From Bacteroidota bacterium (lineage in GTDB: Bacteria > Bacteroidota > Bacteroidia > Chitinophagales > Chitinophagaceae): DNA of 64,000 bases. Below the pieces are notes generated by a model. That model was not told the DNA's origin. It was given only the letters and a program-made list of their open reading frames with translations, and did not search any database. Of the stretch, positions 33,014 through 43,023 are shown in pieces (within the stretch, counting starts at the first letter, position 1; each line of letters starts with the position of its first letter). The stretch lies in assembly GCA_016868455.1 (NCBI GenBank), contig VGGV01000007.1, forward strand, positions 61,129 through 125,128, given 5' to 3'. Made by a program: the position numbers and the translations under genes.

Positions 33014-34498
33014 ATGGTTCCTGTTTTACTGATATTGATTCCTTTGGTGACCGGGTTGGTAACTTTCTTCTTTAAAGATGGAAGAACAGCAAAATCATGG
33101 GCATTGTTTTCAGCACTTGCAACGCTGGTTGTTTCTGTGCTGGGGCTTACTGTTTTGAAAGAAACGAAATACCTGCAGTTTAACCGGGAATGGCTTTCGG
33201 CGCTCAACAGCAGTTTTGCCGTACAACTTGACGGGATGGGGCAGTTGCTTTGCCTGCTGAATGCTGTTGCTTACCCGCTTGTCATTCTTTCAGCATGGAA
33301 AAATGATTATAAAAATCAGAATAACTTTTATGCACTTATGTTACTGGCGCAGGCCGGAATGATGGGAGTGTTTCTTGCAACAGATGCATTATTATTTTAT
33401 TTCTGCTGGGAACTTGCTTTAATCCCGATGTATTTTCTCTGTTCACAATGGGGCGGCGAAAAAAGGATCCCGGTTACCTTCAAATTTTTTATTTACACTT
33501 TTGTTGGCTCGCTCCTGATGCTGATCGGTATATTATACCTGCAGGCCCATACAAAAGACCATTCTTTCTCCTGGCAATCTTTTATTGACTTACGGCTGCC
33601 TGCCAATAAACAGCAGTGGATTTTCTGGCTGTTTTTCGTAGCCTTTGCTATTAAAATGCCGGTGTTTCCTCTTCACACATGGCAGCCGGATACCTATGAG
33701 CAGGCGCCCACAGCCACTACCATGATCTTAAGCGGTGTAATGGTGAAGATGGGATTGTTTGGTATACTTCGCTGGCTGTTTCCGGTAATGCCTTTTGCAT
33801 CCTTTCAATGGGCCGATTTTATAACTCCGCTTTCCCTGTGCGGCGCCATTTATGCATCGCTGATAGCTATCCGGCAGGATGACCTGAAAAGGCTGGTAGC
33901 CTATTCCTCCATTGCACATATCGGTTTGATGTGTGCTGCGGCATTTGCACAGAATGAAAGTGGTTTTCAGGGTTTAATGATACAAATGTTTAACCACGGT
34001 ATCAATATCATCGGTTTGTGGATAGTGGTTGAGATTACAGAAAGGCAGTTTGGTACAAGAAAGATTTCGGAGCTGGGAGGAATTGCGCAAAAGGCGCCGG
34101 TACTCGCCGCCTTTCTGGTAATCATTGCCCTGGCCAATATCGCCTTACCGCTTACCAATGCTTTTCCGGGAGAGTTCCTGATGTTCAATGGCATCTTTAG
34201 TTCAGTAACTGTTTATCATGTATGGTTTACGGTAATGGCAGGACTCAGTATCATCTTTGGCGCAATATATACTTTGAATATGATAAGGAAGGTGTTTTAT
34301 GGAGAAACCATTGAATTAACCCGGGCGGCAAATGATATTTCAATGAGTGAGAAGCTGGCCCTTGGGGTCATAGTGCTGATCATATTTGTATTGGGGGTTT
34401 ACCCGCAACTGATGCTGAATGAAACGGCAGCGACAGCATCGGCAGTTAATGAAAAATTTGATTTTGTGCGTCAAACGCTGCTGGAACAAAAGAAGTAA
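33014..34498 (+). CDS. nuoM: NADH-quinone oxidoreductase subunit M
   Basis: Antiporter-like proton-pumping subunit, 494 aa with about 14 helices. Conserved sequence includes LLFYFCWELALIPMYFLCSQWGGEKR near residue 125 and FAIKMPVFPLHTWQPDTYEQAPTATTMILSGVMVKMG near 215, with LVAYSSIAHIGLMCAAAF near 295. Its length is typical. Confidence 0.97.
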   Translation: MVPVLLILIPLVTGLVTFFFKDGRTAKSWALFSALATLVVSVLGLTVLKETKYLQFNREWLSALNSSFAVQLDGMGQLLCLLNAVAYPLVILSAWKNDYKNQNNFYALMLLAQAGMMGVFLATDALLFYFCWELALIPMYFLCSQWGGEKRIPVTFKFFIYTFVGSLLMLIGILYLQAHTKDHSFSWQSFIDLRLPANKQQWIFWLFFVAFAIKMPVFPLHTWQPDTYEQAPTATTMILSGVMVKMGLFGILRWLFPVMPFASFQWADFITPLSLCGAIYASLIAIRQDDLKRLVAYSSIAHIGLMCAAAFAQNESGFQGLMIQMFNHGINIIGLWIVVEITERQFGTRKISELGGIAQKAPVLAAFLVIIALANIALPLTNAFPGEFLMFNGIFSSVTVYHVWFTVMAGLSIIFGAIYTLNMIRKVFYGETIELTRAANDISMSEKLALGVIVLIIFVLGVYPQLMLNETAATASAVNEKFDFVRQTLLEQKK

Positions 34499-34507
34499 CC
34501 TGTAGAT

Positions 34508-35881
34508 ATGAACACTTTACTTATATCGGCTGTGCTGGGTGTACTCATGATGTTCAGCGGGGTATTGCTGAAAAGCAGGCAGGTAATACGCAACCTTGCC
34601 ATTGCAGGCATGGCCGGTTTGCTGCTGGTAAACATTCTTGAATTAGGCGGTACCACTTTCTTTCAGATCAATACCCGTGATATGATGGCTTTTGACCGTT
34701 TCAGCCTGCTGTTTATCACGGTTGCAATTTTTTCCACTTTACTGTACCTGGTTCTTTCAGCAAAGGACATGGAAAAAGTGGGCATCAATTATGCTGAGTA
34801 TTTCGCCCTCCTGTTCTTTATTGTTTGCGGTATTGTCCTGGTATCTTCTTTTAAATCACTGCTTATTCTTTTTCTCGGCGTTGAAATTATTTCCATACCG
34901 CTTTATATCCTTACTGGGAGTGATAAAAGAAACCTGAAAAGCAATGAAGCCTCGCTGAAATATTTTTTGCTGGGCGCTTTTTCAACCGGGCTGATGCTGA
35001 TGGGTATTGCATTGCTCTATGGTTCCACCGGAACATTCAGCACTTCCTTCCGGCTGGGACCTGATGTAAAGCCTTCAGCGCTGATGATTGCCGGCATGCT
35101 GTTATTGTTCTTTTCGATGTCATTTAAAGTTTCACTGGCGCCCTTTCATTTCTGGACACCGGATGTATACGACGGGGCACCCACGGTATTTACATCGTTC
35201 ATGGCTACCATTGTTAAGGCTGCTGTATTCATCGGGTTCATTCGTCTTTTCAATAATGCCTTCGGGCTGATGCATGGCCAGTGGCAGCTGATTGCCGCCA
35301 TCATAACGGCCGCCACACTATTTATCGGTAATATCACTGCCGTGTTCCAGCAAAGTGTGAAAAGGATGCTGGCTTATTCCAGTATTGCCCAGGCGGGATT
35401 TATGATGTTATCCTTATACGCTTTAAGCGCCGAAGCCTATGAAGGCTTGTTATTGTATACTGTGGCATACAGCCTTGCCACTATTGGCATATTTGCTGTA
35501 CTCATAAAGATGAACGATTACACTTTCAGCGGCTTTAACGGTTTTGCCCGTTATCACCCACTGCTGGCTGCCACCACCACGGTTTTCCTGCTTTCACTGG
35601 CGGGTATCCCCCTTACATCGGGCTTTCTGTCAAAATTCTATATGCTGAAAATAACCCTTGCCTCAGGTAAAGGCATGTGGCTGGCCGTGTTTGCCGTTTT
35701 TATGGCAGCCGTAAGTGTGTATTATTATTTCAGGGTGATACAGGCCATGTATTTCAAAGAAGGAGACGATCCCAAAATACAGGTAACAACAACTTTTAAA
35801 TGGACCCTGGTGGTTCTGGCCGCACTGGTCATCCTGCTGGGGGTGTTTCCCAACCTGTTGCTTTACTGGGTTTATTTTTAA
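34508..35881 (+). CDS. nuoN: NADH-quinone oxidoreductase subunit N
   Basis: The third antiporter-like subunit, 457 aa, ending the operon. It has LLILFLGVEIISIPLYILTG near residue 120 and SFKVSLAPFHFWTPDVYDGAPTVFTSFMATIVKAA near 205, with MLAYSSIAQAGFMMLSLYAL near 290. A weak hairpin (CAAGGC...GCCTTG then GCCTGTTTTG, 35882-35925) follows the stop and may end the operon transcript. Confidence 0.97.
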   Translation: MNTLLISAVLGVLMMFSGVLLKSRQVIRNLAIAGMAGLLLVNILELGGTTFFQINTRDMMAFDRFSLLFITVAIFSTLLYLVLSAKDMEKVGINYAEYFALLFFIVCGIVLVSSFKSLLILFLGVEIISIPLYILTGSDKRNLKSNEASLKYFLLGAFSTGLMLMGIALLYGSTGTFSTSFRLGPDVKPSALMIAGMLLLFFSMSFKVSLAPFHFWTPDVYDGAPTVFTSFMATIVKAAVFIGFIRLFNNAFGLMHGQWQLIAAIITAATLFIGNITAVFQQSVKRMLAYSSIAQAGFMMLSLYALSAEAYEGLLLYTVAYSLATIGIFAVLIKMNDYTFSGFNGFARYHPLLAATTTVFLLSLAGIPLTSGFLSKFYMLKITLASGKGMWLAVFAVFMAAVSVYYYFRVIQAMYFKEGDDPKIQVTTTFKWTLVVLAALVILLGVFPNLLLYWVYF

Positions 35882-35925
35882 ACAAGGCATTTCATTTGTT
35901 TTTCCGACCGCCTTGCCTGTTTTGT

Positions 35926-35933
35926 TAACTTTG
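35926..35933 (+). promoter_or_regulatory. Putative -7 box (TAACTTTG) before the MacB-like permease
   Basis: TAACTTTG fits TAnnTTTG and ends 10 nt before the ATG, so this gene probably has its own promoter rather than being read from nuo. Confidence 0.45.
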
Positions 35934-35943
35934 GAAAACAGGT

Positions 35944-37221
35944 ATGAATTTTCGAGACATTTTTTCCCTTGCTTTCCGCACTGTCCGCAGTAATAAACTA
36001 AGAACAGGGCTTACAGTGTCCATCATCGCATTTGGCATCATGGCGCTGATCGGTATCATCACCGCCATTAAAGCCATGAACCAGAAATTCACCGAAAGTT
36101 TTTCCACAATGGGGGCCAATGCCTTCACTGTTCGCTATAAGGAAAGAAATATCCGTTTCGGAGGCGATAACAATCAACAGGTGAAACTTTCCAGGAAAGG
36201 AAAACGAAAAGAAAAAAAATCCAGTTTGGGAAAAATCATAACAAAAAACGAGGCAGAGTTCTTTGTGCAGCGGTATACATTCCCGGCGCTGAAAAGTATT
36301 TCCATATTTGGAAACAGGAATAACATCGTGGCTCATGAAACAAGGAAAACCAGTCCTAATGTACTGTTGTTTGGCGGAGATGAAAGTTACCTGCAGCTGA
36401 ACGGCTTTACCCTGCTTTACGGCCGAAACCTGAACCGGCAGGATGTGCTCTCGGGCCGTAATGTGTGCCTGCTGGGATATGATGTGGCCAAAAAACTTTT
36501 TAAAGAAGGAGTGGAACGGGCTGTTAATGCGGTAGTACGCCTGAACAATGTGCCGTACCGGGTGCTGGGGGTGCTGGACAGCCGGGGCTCATCCTTTGGC
36601 TTCAGCCGAGATAATGTGATTATTTCCACCTACACCAATGTTGACAGAAACTTTCCTTCCGGCTTTTCATTTGTTATCGGGGTTATGACCAGCGATTTGC
36701 TGAAAGTAACCGAGGCAATGGGAGAGGCCGAAGGCATTTTCAGGGCGGTTCGGAAACTGAATATAACAGAGGATAACAATTTTGTTATTGACCGCAGCGA
36801 CAGCGTAGCGGAAAAGGCCATGAATAGCCTGCGGTTCCTTACAGTGTCGGCTACGGTTATAGGCCTCATTACTTTAATCGGGGCAGCCATCGGATTAATG
36901 AATATCATGCTGGTTGCCGTATCGGAACGAACCCGTGAAGTAGGGCTGGTAAAGGCCATCGGGGGAAAGAAAAAAATGGTGAGCAGGCAGTTTTTATTCG
37001 AAGCAATCATTATCAGTGTGATGGGAGCCCTTTTTGGGATTGTGCTGGGGGTAATGGTGGGCAATCTTTTTTCAGTCGTTCTTAATACCGGGTTTGTAGT
37101 GCCATGGAACTGGGTAATTTATGGCGTTGTTATTTGCACACTGGTGGGGCTGCTGGCCGGGCTTTATCCCGCTTTAAAGGCAGGTAAACTAAACCCGATT
37201 GACGCCTTGCGATACGAATAA
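35944..37221 (+). CDS. MacB/FtsX-type ABC transporter permease
   Basis: Inner-membrane permease of an ABC transporter that couples ATP hydrolysis to events in the periplasm, such as efflux or lipoprotein/peptide export. The 425-aa protein has one N-terminal helix (IIAFGIMALIGIITAIKAM, about residues 28-46) and a periplasmic core (about 50-285). Three C-terminal helices follow, beginning SATVIGLITLIGAAIGLMNIMLVAVSERTREVGLVKAIGGKK, the FtsX signature. No ATPase gene is adjacent. A 252-base gap follows in which I see no gene. Confidence 0.9.
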   Translation: MNFRDIFSLAFRTVRSNKLRTGLTVSIIAFGIMALIGIITAIKAMNQKFTESFSTMGANAFTVRYKERNIRFGGDNNQQVKLSRKGKRKEKKSSLGKIITKNEAEFFVQRYTFPALKSISIFGNRNNIVAHETRKTSPNVLLFGGDESYLQLNGFTLLYGRNLNRQDVLSGRNVCLLGYDVAKKLFKEGVERAVNAVVRLNNVPYRVLGVLDSRGSSFGFSRDNVIISTYTNVDRNFPSGFSFVIGVMTSDLLKVTEAMGEAEGIFRAVRKLNITEDNNFVIDRSDSVAEKAMNSLRFLTVSATVIGLITLIGAAIGLMNIMLVAVSERTREVGLVKAIGGKKKMVSRQFLFEAIIISVMGALFGIVLGVMVGNLFSVVLNTGFVVPWNWVIYGVVICTLVGLLAGLYPALKAGKLNPIDALRYE

Positions 37222-37473
37222 AAGGGACGAAACCGTTTGCGGTTAAGATCACTTTACCCCGCTCACTGTTTTCTTATCAAATTATGAATCAGGAGCTTGT
37301 TTCGTATGAAAAAATCCCTAACTTGACACCCCCTTCTGACGGTCAACTGCAAAACCGCCATGCGGAGCAGTAGAAAATGAAGGATGGGTGATTTTGTATA
37401 GTGTTTTTTCTTAGCATTGTACAACTAACGGTATTTACATCATCTAACATTTCAAAAACTAAAAATTAAGATC

Positions 37474-38325
37474 ATGGCAGAGATTAAACCAACTGCATCA
37501 GTTAAGGCTACATCTGTTCAACCCAAAAAAACCAGCAATGCCATTTCCTGGATTGCCCCTACCGTATGTATCGTGGCAGGGTATTGCATCTGGCGTTTTA
37601 TTCTGGGCGACCCCAGCGGATTTAAAGAACCGGCAGGCGGGGGTTTCTGGCCCCACCACAAGGGTCCCAAAGACGCCCTTCACCGGATTTATGAAGGCGG
37701 TATCATCGTTCCGCTACTGATTGGAATGCTGCTGATGGTGATTGTGTTTTCCATTGAACGCTACCTTACCATCCGCAAAGCGCTGGGCAGCGGTTCCATC
37801 TCTGATTTTATACGCAAGGTACAGTATCACCTGGCCAACCGTAATGTGGATGCCGCACTGTCTGAATGCGATAAACAAAAGGGCTCTGTGGGTAATGTAA
37901 TGAAAGCAGGTTTGCGCCGTTACAAAGAAATGATCAATGAAGGCGGGCTTACCACCGACCAAAAAGTGCTGGCAATACAAAAAGAAGTGGAAGAAGCTAC
38001 TGCCCTGGAACTGCCGATGCTGCAAAAAAACCTTGTGTTTCTTTCCACCATCACATCAGTTGGTACCCTGGTGGCTCTGTTGGGTACGGTATTGGGTATG
38101 ATCCGTTCATTTGCCGCCCTAGGTGAAGAAGGTGGCGCCGGAGCCGCCAGTGATCTGGCCGTGGGTATCTCTGAGGCCCTATACAATACGGCTCTCGGTA
38201 TCGGTACATCGGCCATCGCTTTGATCATGTATAACGTATTTACAACCAAGATAGACTCTATTACTTATGGCATAGATGAATCAGGCTTCACCCTGACCCA
38301 GAGCTTCGCTTCCCTGTATAAATAA
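37474..38325 (+). CDS. exbB: MotA/TolQ/ExbB proton channel family protein
   Basis: Proton-channel subunit of the TonB energising complex in the inner membrane. The 283-aa protein has helices at about residues 25-45, 75-96, 188-215 and 235-256. The conserved LVFLSTITSVGTLVALLGTVLGMIRSFAALGEEGG and DLAVGISEALYNTALGIGTSAIALIMYNVF define the family. It heads an exbB-exbD-exbD-tonB cluster that powers outer-membrane receptors. Confidence 0.93.
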   Translation: MAEIKPTASVKATSVQPKKTSNAISWIAPTVCIVAGYCIWRFILGDPSGFKEPAGGGFWPHHKGPKDALHRIYEGGIIVPLLIGMLLMVIVFSIERYLTIRKALGSGSISDFIRKVQYHLANRNVDAALSECDKQKGSVGNVMKAGLRRYKEMINEGGLTTDQKVLAIQKEVEEATALELPMLQKNLVFLSTITSVGTLVALLGTVLGMIRSFAALGEEGGAGAASDLAVGISEALYNTALGIGTSAIALIMYNVFTTKIDSITYGIDESGFTLTQSFASLYK

Positions 38326-38387
38326 TCAGGGGCGGAAGGGTATGGAAATGAATAAAAAATTCATCTAAAACGTAAACAAGAAACATT

Positions 38388-39053
38388 ATGCCAAGTGTAA
38401 AGATGCCGAGGCACAGTACGGATACGGATATGACCCCTTTTGTGGACATAGCCTTCCTGATACTTTCGTTTTTCATTATGGCTACCAAATTTAAACCACC
38501 TGAGCCGGTGGAAATTGAAACACCGGCTTCGGTACTGGCTCAAAAGCTCCCTGAAAACAATGCTGTTTTAATTACCATTGATTCTGCCAACAGGGTTTTT
38601 TTCTCGATTATGTCTGAAAAGGATAAAACCAAGTTCGATGATCTCATTAATGAAATCAATACCTCTCAAAATCTTGGTTTAACCCCTGCTGAGATAAACA
38701 ACTTCCGGCTAACTTACGCCGTAGGTGTTCCGTTTGGAGGATTAAAGCAACTGCTTGGCACCCATCCAAAAGAACAAGCCGGTCTGAAACAAACAGGCAT
38801 ACCGGTGCTTGATTCAACCAATAACCAGTTGATTTGGTGGATCAGCGCTGCCAAAAAAGCATTTGCAGGCCAAAAAGGATTTAAATACCTGATAAAGGGT
38901 GATGGCGGTTCCAAATACCCCACATTTGAAGCAGTTATTTCAGCCCTGAAAAAAAATGAAGAGTTCAAGTATAACCTGGTAACAGCACTGGATGATGTGC
39001 CGTCCGGGACTGAATTTGAAAAAACCAGATATTTTAAGCCCAAAGACAAATAA
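38388..39053 (+). CDS. exbD: ExbD/TolR family protein (first)
   Basis: Inner-membrane protein with a single helix that carries the proton-accepting Asp: DMTPFVDIAFLILSFFIMATKF, residues about 14-36. A long periplasmic domain follows. At 221 aa it is larger than the ~140-aa enterobacterial ExbD, as is common for this phylum. It pairs with the next gene. Confidence 0.9.
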   Translation: MPSVKMPRHSTDTDMTPFVDIAFLILSFFIMATKFKPPEPVEIETPASVLAQKLPENNAVLITIDSANRVFFSIMSEKDKTKFDDLINEINTSQNLGLTPAEINNFRLTYAVGVPFGGLKQLLGTHPKEQAGLKQTGIPVLDSTNNQLIWWISAAKKAFAGQKGFKYLIKGDGGSKYPTFEAVISALKKNEEFKYNLVTALDDVPSGTEFEKTRYFKPKDK

Positions 39054-39080
39054 ATTATTTTAAAAAAAATCATTTAAATT

Positions 39081-39719
39081 ATGGCAAGTATTGATACCGG
39101 CGGTGGCGACAGCGGCCATAAAAAAGGCCCGGGAGTGAAGAAGGCCAAAAAGCTTTCAACCCGTGTGGATATGACCCCCATGGTGGACCTTGGCTTCCTG
39201 CTGATTACCTTTTTCGTATTTACAGCTACCATGAGCGAACCCACCACCCTTGACCTGAATATGCCAAAAGACGTGGATGATCCCACTAAGAAAACAGAGG
39301 TTAAGGAATCAGCCGTATTAACCATCCTGCTGGGCAAGGAAAACCATGTTTATTATTATGAAGGCCCGCTGGAAGTAAGCGCCGAAAAAAATAATTTCAA
39401 AAGCTCCACTTTTAAGGAAATCCGGCAAAAAATAATAGACAAAAAAAATGAGGTTAAGAAAAGCTTTAACCCGGCCAGGCTTACTTCCAAAGCATGCGAG
39501 GAGGAAAGAGCTGCTGCCGATAAGAGAGGCGACCCCAACTGGGAAAAAGCCTGCGAGGATATTGATTTTATGGTAATCATAAAACCAACACCCAATGCTA
39601 CCTACAAAAACACGGTGGATATTCTGGATGAAATGACGATTAACCAGGTAAAACGCTATGCGATGGTAAAGGTTTTAAAAGAAGAAATGAACCTTGTTAT
39701 TGCAACCGAAGGCCAATAA
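39081..39719 (+). CDS. exbD: ExbD/TolR family protein (second)
   Basis: A 212-aa paralogue of the preceding gene. Its helix reads DMTPMVDLGFLLITFFVFTATM (about residues 30-52), with the conserved Asp. A longer basic N-terminus (KKGPGVKKAKKLSTR) lies in the cytoplasm, and the periplasmic part contains FMVIIKPTPNATYKNTVDILDEM. Two different ExbD proteins per cluster suggest a mixed ExbD pair in the motor. Confidence 0.9.
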   Translation: MASIDTGGGDSGHKKGPGVKKAKKLSTRVDMTPMVDLGFLLITFFVFTATMSEPTTLDLNMPKDVDDPTKKTEVKESAVLTILLGKENHVYYYEGPLEVSAEKNNFKSSTFKEIRQKIIDKKNEVKKSFNPARLTSKACEEERAAADKRGDPNWEKACEDIDFMVIIKPTPNATYKNTVDILDEMTINQVKRYAMVKVLKEEMNLVIATEGQ

Positions 39720-39786
39720 GCGGCGTTAAAAATTATGTTACTTTGTGAAAAAAGCTTTGAAACGCATCTAATAAAAAAACTAAATA

Positions 39787-40617
39787 ATGGAAGCCAACAA
39801 TATTTTATCAGCTGATATTCTTGACCTTGTGTTTGAAGGAAGGAATAAGGACTACGGGGCTTATGAGTTGAGGAAAACCTACAATAAACGCATCACCCGT
39901 GCCCTTATCATCACCGCTTCGCTGGCAGCGCTGGCTTTGCTGGGCTCAATATTATCCAGCGCCATGAAAGGAAAGGATGATAAAAAGCTGAAGATAAATG
40001 AAATGACCATACAGGATGTGAGGCAGGATGAAAAGAAAGAGACTCCTCCGCCTCCTCCGCCCCCGCCCCCCAAACAGGAACCGCCCAAAGTGGAGATGAA
40101 GCAGTTTACACCTCCTGTGATTAAAAAGGATGAAGAAGTAGAGCAACCACCTCCGCCTCAGGAAGAACTGAAAGAAGTGAAAATTGCTGAAATCAGCCAG
40201 GAAGGTGTAAAAGATGAAGGTATCGTGGCTCCTACAGTAATTGATGAAGGCAAACAGATTGTGGAAGTAAAGAAAGAGGAAGACGAGAATCATATATTCG
40301 AAAAAGTGGAAATTGATGCCAGTTTTCCCGGCGGTGATTCCAGGTGGCGTCGCTTTCTTGAAACAAACTGTAATGGTCAGGTAGCTTCTGATAACGGTGC
40401 GCCGGAAGGAACATTCACTACCGTCATCCAGTTCGTGGTGGATAAGGAGGGTAATATCAGTGATGTGAGGTCCCTCACCAATCATGGCTATGGTATGGAG
40501 GAAGAAGCCATGCGGGTTATTAAGAAAGGTCCCAAATGGATACCGGCCATTCAAAACGGCCGCCAGGTAAAAGCCTATCGCAGGCAGCCCATTACTTTCC
40601 TGGTAACCGGAGAATAA
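39787..40617 (+). CDS. tonB: Energy transducer TonB
   Basis: Transmits proton-motive energy from ExbB/ExbD to TonB-dependent receptors. The 276-aa protein has the Bacteroidota N-terminus DILDLVFEGRNKDYGAYELRKTYNKR, then a single helix (ALIITASLAALALLGSILSSA, about 39-60). A Pro-rich periplasmic spacer includes PPPPPPPPPKQEPPK. The C-terminal TonB domain ends VVDKEGNISDVRSL...AMRVIKKGPKWIPAIQNGRQVKAYRRQPITF. A terminator follows. Confidence 0.94.
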   Translation: MEANNILSADILDLVFEGRNKDYGAYELRKTYNKRITRALIITASLAALALLGSILSSAMKGKDDKKLKINEMTIQDVRQDEKKETPPPPPPPPPKQEPPKVEMKQFTPPVIKKDEEVEQPPPPQEELKEVKIAEISQEGVKDEGIVAPTVIDEGKQIVEVKKEEDENHIFEKVEIDASFPGGDSRWRRFLETNCNGQVASDNGAPEGTFTTVIQFVVDKEGNISDVRSLTNHGYGMEEEAMRVIKKGPKWIPAIQNGRQVKAYRRQPITFLVTGE

Positions 40618-40636
40618 AGAAGAAAACTGTTTATAC

Positions 40637-40666
40637 AAAGCCCCTTCAAAAACGGAGGGGCTTTTT
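40637..40666 (+). terminator. Intrinsic terminator after tonB
   Basis: AAAGCCCCTTC, a short A-rich loop, then GGAGGGGCTTTTT: a GC-rich stem followed by Ts. It ends the exbB-exbD-exbD-tonB transcript just before the mnmE promoter. Confidence 0.8.
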
Positions 40667-40675
40667 CATTTCAAG

Positions 40676-40683
40676 TACTTTTG
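40676..40683 (+). promoter_or_regulatory. -7 box for mnmE (TACTTTTG)
   Basis: TACTTTTG matches TAnnTTTG and ends 5 nt before the ATG, so the mRNA would be leaderless or nearly so. Confidence 0.5.
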
Positions 40684-40688
40684 ACGGT

Positions 40689-42068
40689 ATGAACAAACTT
40701 TCAGGATGGGAGGATACCATTGTGGCGCTGGCTACCCCGCCGGGTGTGGGCGCCATTGGCGTTATCCGCTTAAGCGGCAGCCGGGTATTTGATATCATGA
40801 ACCCCCTGTTCCCTTCCAAAGACCTTGCAAATCAGCCATCGCATACGCTGCATGTCGGGTTCATAAAAAATGGAGACGAGGTAATGGACGAAGTGGTGAT
40901 AGGAGTTTTTAAAAGGCCTCATTCCTATACGGGTGAAGATGTGGTGGAAATAAGCACCCATGGTTCTCCTTTTATACAGCAGCAAATCATTCAGGCCTGC
41001 TTAAAACAGGGGGCCCGGCCGGCCCGGCCCGGCGAATTCACCCAACGGGCCTTTTTGAACGGTAAAATGGATCTGGCACAGGCTGAGGCAGTGGCCGATC
41101 TGATTGCATCCAACACCCGGGCTTCGCATGAAACGGCGCTGCATACTATGCGGGGAGGTTTTTCCAGGGAACTGAAGATCCTGCGGGAGCAACTGATACA
41201 ATTTTCAGCATTGATTGAACTGGAACTTGATTTCAGCCAGGAAGATGTGGAGTTTGCCGACCGCAAAGACCTGTATGAACTGATCAGTCAACTAAGCAGA
41301 TCAACCAACCAATTGATTGATTCGTTCCAATTGGGAAATGTTATTAAGAACGGTGTAAGTGTAGCGATTGTAGGCAAGCCGAATGCCGGCAAATCAACCC
41401 TGTTGAATGCATTGCTGAATGAGAACCGAGCCATTGTAAGTGAGATAGCCGGCACCACCCGTGATACCATTGAAGAAGTGATCAATATTGACGGCATACT
41501 TTTCCGCCTGATAGATACGGCCGGCATACGGCAGCATACCAGCGATGTGATTGAAAGCATTGGAATGGAAAGAAGCCTGGAAAAGATGAAACAGGCCGGT
41601 TTGGTAGTCTATTTATTTGATGCCAGAGAAGAGCCAGCAGAAATCAGCCGGCTGAAAACGGAACTCAGCCATCAGCAGCTGAACTACCTGCTGGTGGCCA
41701 ACAAAATTGATGCAACGGGAGCAGCGGCGGCAAAAGAAAAATTCAGTGATACGGAAGGCATCATCTTTATATCGGCCAAACAAAATCTGCACACCGAAGT
41801 GCTGAAAGAGCGGATGGTGGATGCTGTGCTGGGCGGGCAGGTAAACACCGAACACAGCGTGGTTACAAATGCCCGTCATTACCATGCACTAAAAGAAGTA
41901 CAGAAATCACTCAATGATATCAGGTCTGGACTTGACCAAAAATTATCCGGCGACCTGCTGGCACTGGATATCCACCGGTGCCTGCATTATCTTGGTGAAA
42001 TAACAGGTGACATCACCAATGAAGATTTGCTTGATTATGTGTTCTCGAAATTCTGTATCGGAAAGTAA
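40689..42068 (+). CDS. mnmE: tRNA modification GTPase MnmE
   Basis: With MnmG it makes the cmnm5 modification at U34 of several tRNAs. The 459-aa protein starts at MNKLSGWEDTIVALATPPGVGAIGVIRLSG; the track's longer start overlaps tonB. It has an N-terminal folate-binding domain and helical domain. The G domain follows with GKPNAGKSTLLNALL near residue 224, DTAGIR near 277 and NKID near 338. The C-terminal CIGK contains the catalytic Cys. Confidence 0.97.
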   Translation: MNKLSGWEDTIVALATPPGVGAIGVIRLSGSRVFDIMNPLFPSKDLANQPSHTLHVGFIKNGDEVMDEVVIGVFKRPHSYTGEDVVEISTHGSPFIQQQIIQACLKQGARPARPGEFTQRAFLNGKMDLAQAEAVADLIASNTRASHETALHTMRGGFSRELKILREQLIQFSALIELELDFSQEDVEFADRKDLYELISQLSRSTNQLIDSFQLGNVIKNGVSVAIVGKPNAGKSTLLNALLNENRAIVSEIAGTTRDTIEEVINIDGILFRLIDTAGIRQHTSDVIESIGMERSLEKMKQAGLVVYLFDAREEPAEISRLKTELSHQQLNYLLVANKIDATGAAAAKEKFSDTEGIIFISAKQNLHTEVLKERMVDAVLGGQVNTEHSVVTNARHYHALKEVQKSLNDIRSGLDQKLSGDLLALDIHRCLHYLGEITGDITNEDLLDYVFSKFCIGK

Positions 42069-42242
42069 AAGCAAAAGAACAGTATTTACAACCGTATTGC
42101 TTCCCAAAAGCAGGTAAATTATCTCATACTTTTTACGACTGGATTTTACTGTGTAAAAAAAATCCGGTTGTACTTCAGCCTGTTTTTTCATGTAAATCAT
42201 TGCTGGCACTTGCTTTGAAATATTATCAGCAAACCAATGTAT

Positions 42243-42803
42243 ATGAAAAACATTACATTGTTCCTGCTTTTGGCAGGGTTCTGTTTATTATCATTTGTTG
42301 TCTCTGCACAGCCCCGGCCGGCTATCAAAGCCGGGTTGAATTATGGAGGTTTGAGTGGTTACGACGGAGGCAAGAAAACCGGTATTCATGCAGGGTTTTC
42401 CATGCAATGGACTGTTAACAAGAAATGGACTGTACAGCCGGAACTGCTTTACTCATCAACCGGGCAGCAGTATTCGGCCGAAGAAGCGGAGGTATTGGTT
42501 ACAAAAACCCTTCCTGTAAGCTATGCTGGTTTGCCTGTAATGGTTCAGTATCATTCCGGATCTAAATTTTACCTGGAAGCAGGTCCGCAACTTTCCTTTC
42601 TGCTTACAGCAAAAGATAAAGGCAGTGCGGCAGATAAGGCCGATGTGCGCCGTAACCTCAGCAATACACAATTCGGACTGAACTTAGGAACCGGGATGCA
42701 GATCAGTTCCCGTACCGGTTTTTATGTCCGTTACAGCTTCGGGCCGCTTAGTACAGGCCGGATTTTTATTTCGACTGAAGTAGAATCAGGATTTTATGAA
42801 TAG
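42243..42803 (+). CDS. Outer-membrane beta-barrel protein (PorT-like family)
   Basis: A small exported barrel of about 186 aa: signal peptide MKNITLFLLLAGFCLLSFVVSAQ, then KAGLNYGGLSGYDGGKKTGIHAGFSMQWTVNKKWTVQPELLYSSTG and YAGLPVMVQYHSGSKFYLEAGPQLSFLL. These features are typical of PorT-like outer-membrane barrels. The chain ends FISTEVESGFYE without the usual aromatic-terminated last strand, so the 3' end may be altered. ATG 42237 is an alternative start. Function unknown. Confidence 0.78.
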   Translation: MKNITLFLLLAGFCLLSFVVSAQPRPAIKAGLNYGGLSGYDGGKKTGIHAGFSMQWTVNKKWTVQPELLYSSTGQQYSAEEAEVLVTKTLPVSYAGLPVMVQYHSGSKFYLEAGPQLSFLLTAKDKGSAADKADVRRNLSNTQFGLNLGTGMQISSRTGFYVRYSFGPLSTGRIFISTEVESGFYE

Positions 42804-43023
42804 TGAATAATCCGGTTGCAGGTTTTAAAAAGACTGTTGTGCAAAAACTGATGCCATGGATCAATACTGTTATCTATTCATGAACCATGCTTTTTTCACG
42901 GCCGGCAGCAGATGACGGTATCAGCTTAAGTACCCTGTTTAGATTTTTTAGCGTAACAACCATGATAAGCATCGACACCAATAACACCATTAATACCAGT
43001 TCAGGTTTCAGCCACCTGAGCAG

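Noticed and set aside
40536-40688. N-terminal extension of MnmE in the ORF track
   Set aside because: It overlaps tonB, a terminator and a -7 box; the ATG at 40689 matches the family start.
42135-42172. Terminator after mnmE (ACTGGATTTTAC...AAAATCCGGTTG)
   Set aside because: The stem is AT-rich with mismatches and there is no close T-run; too weak to list.
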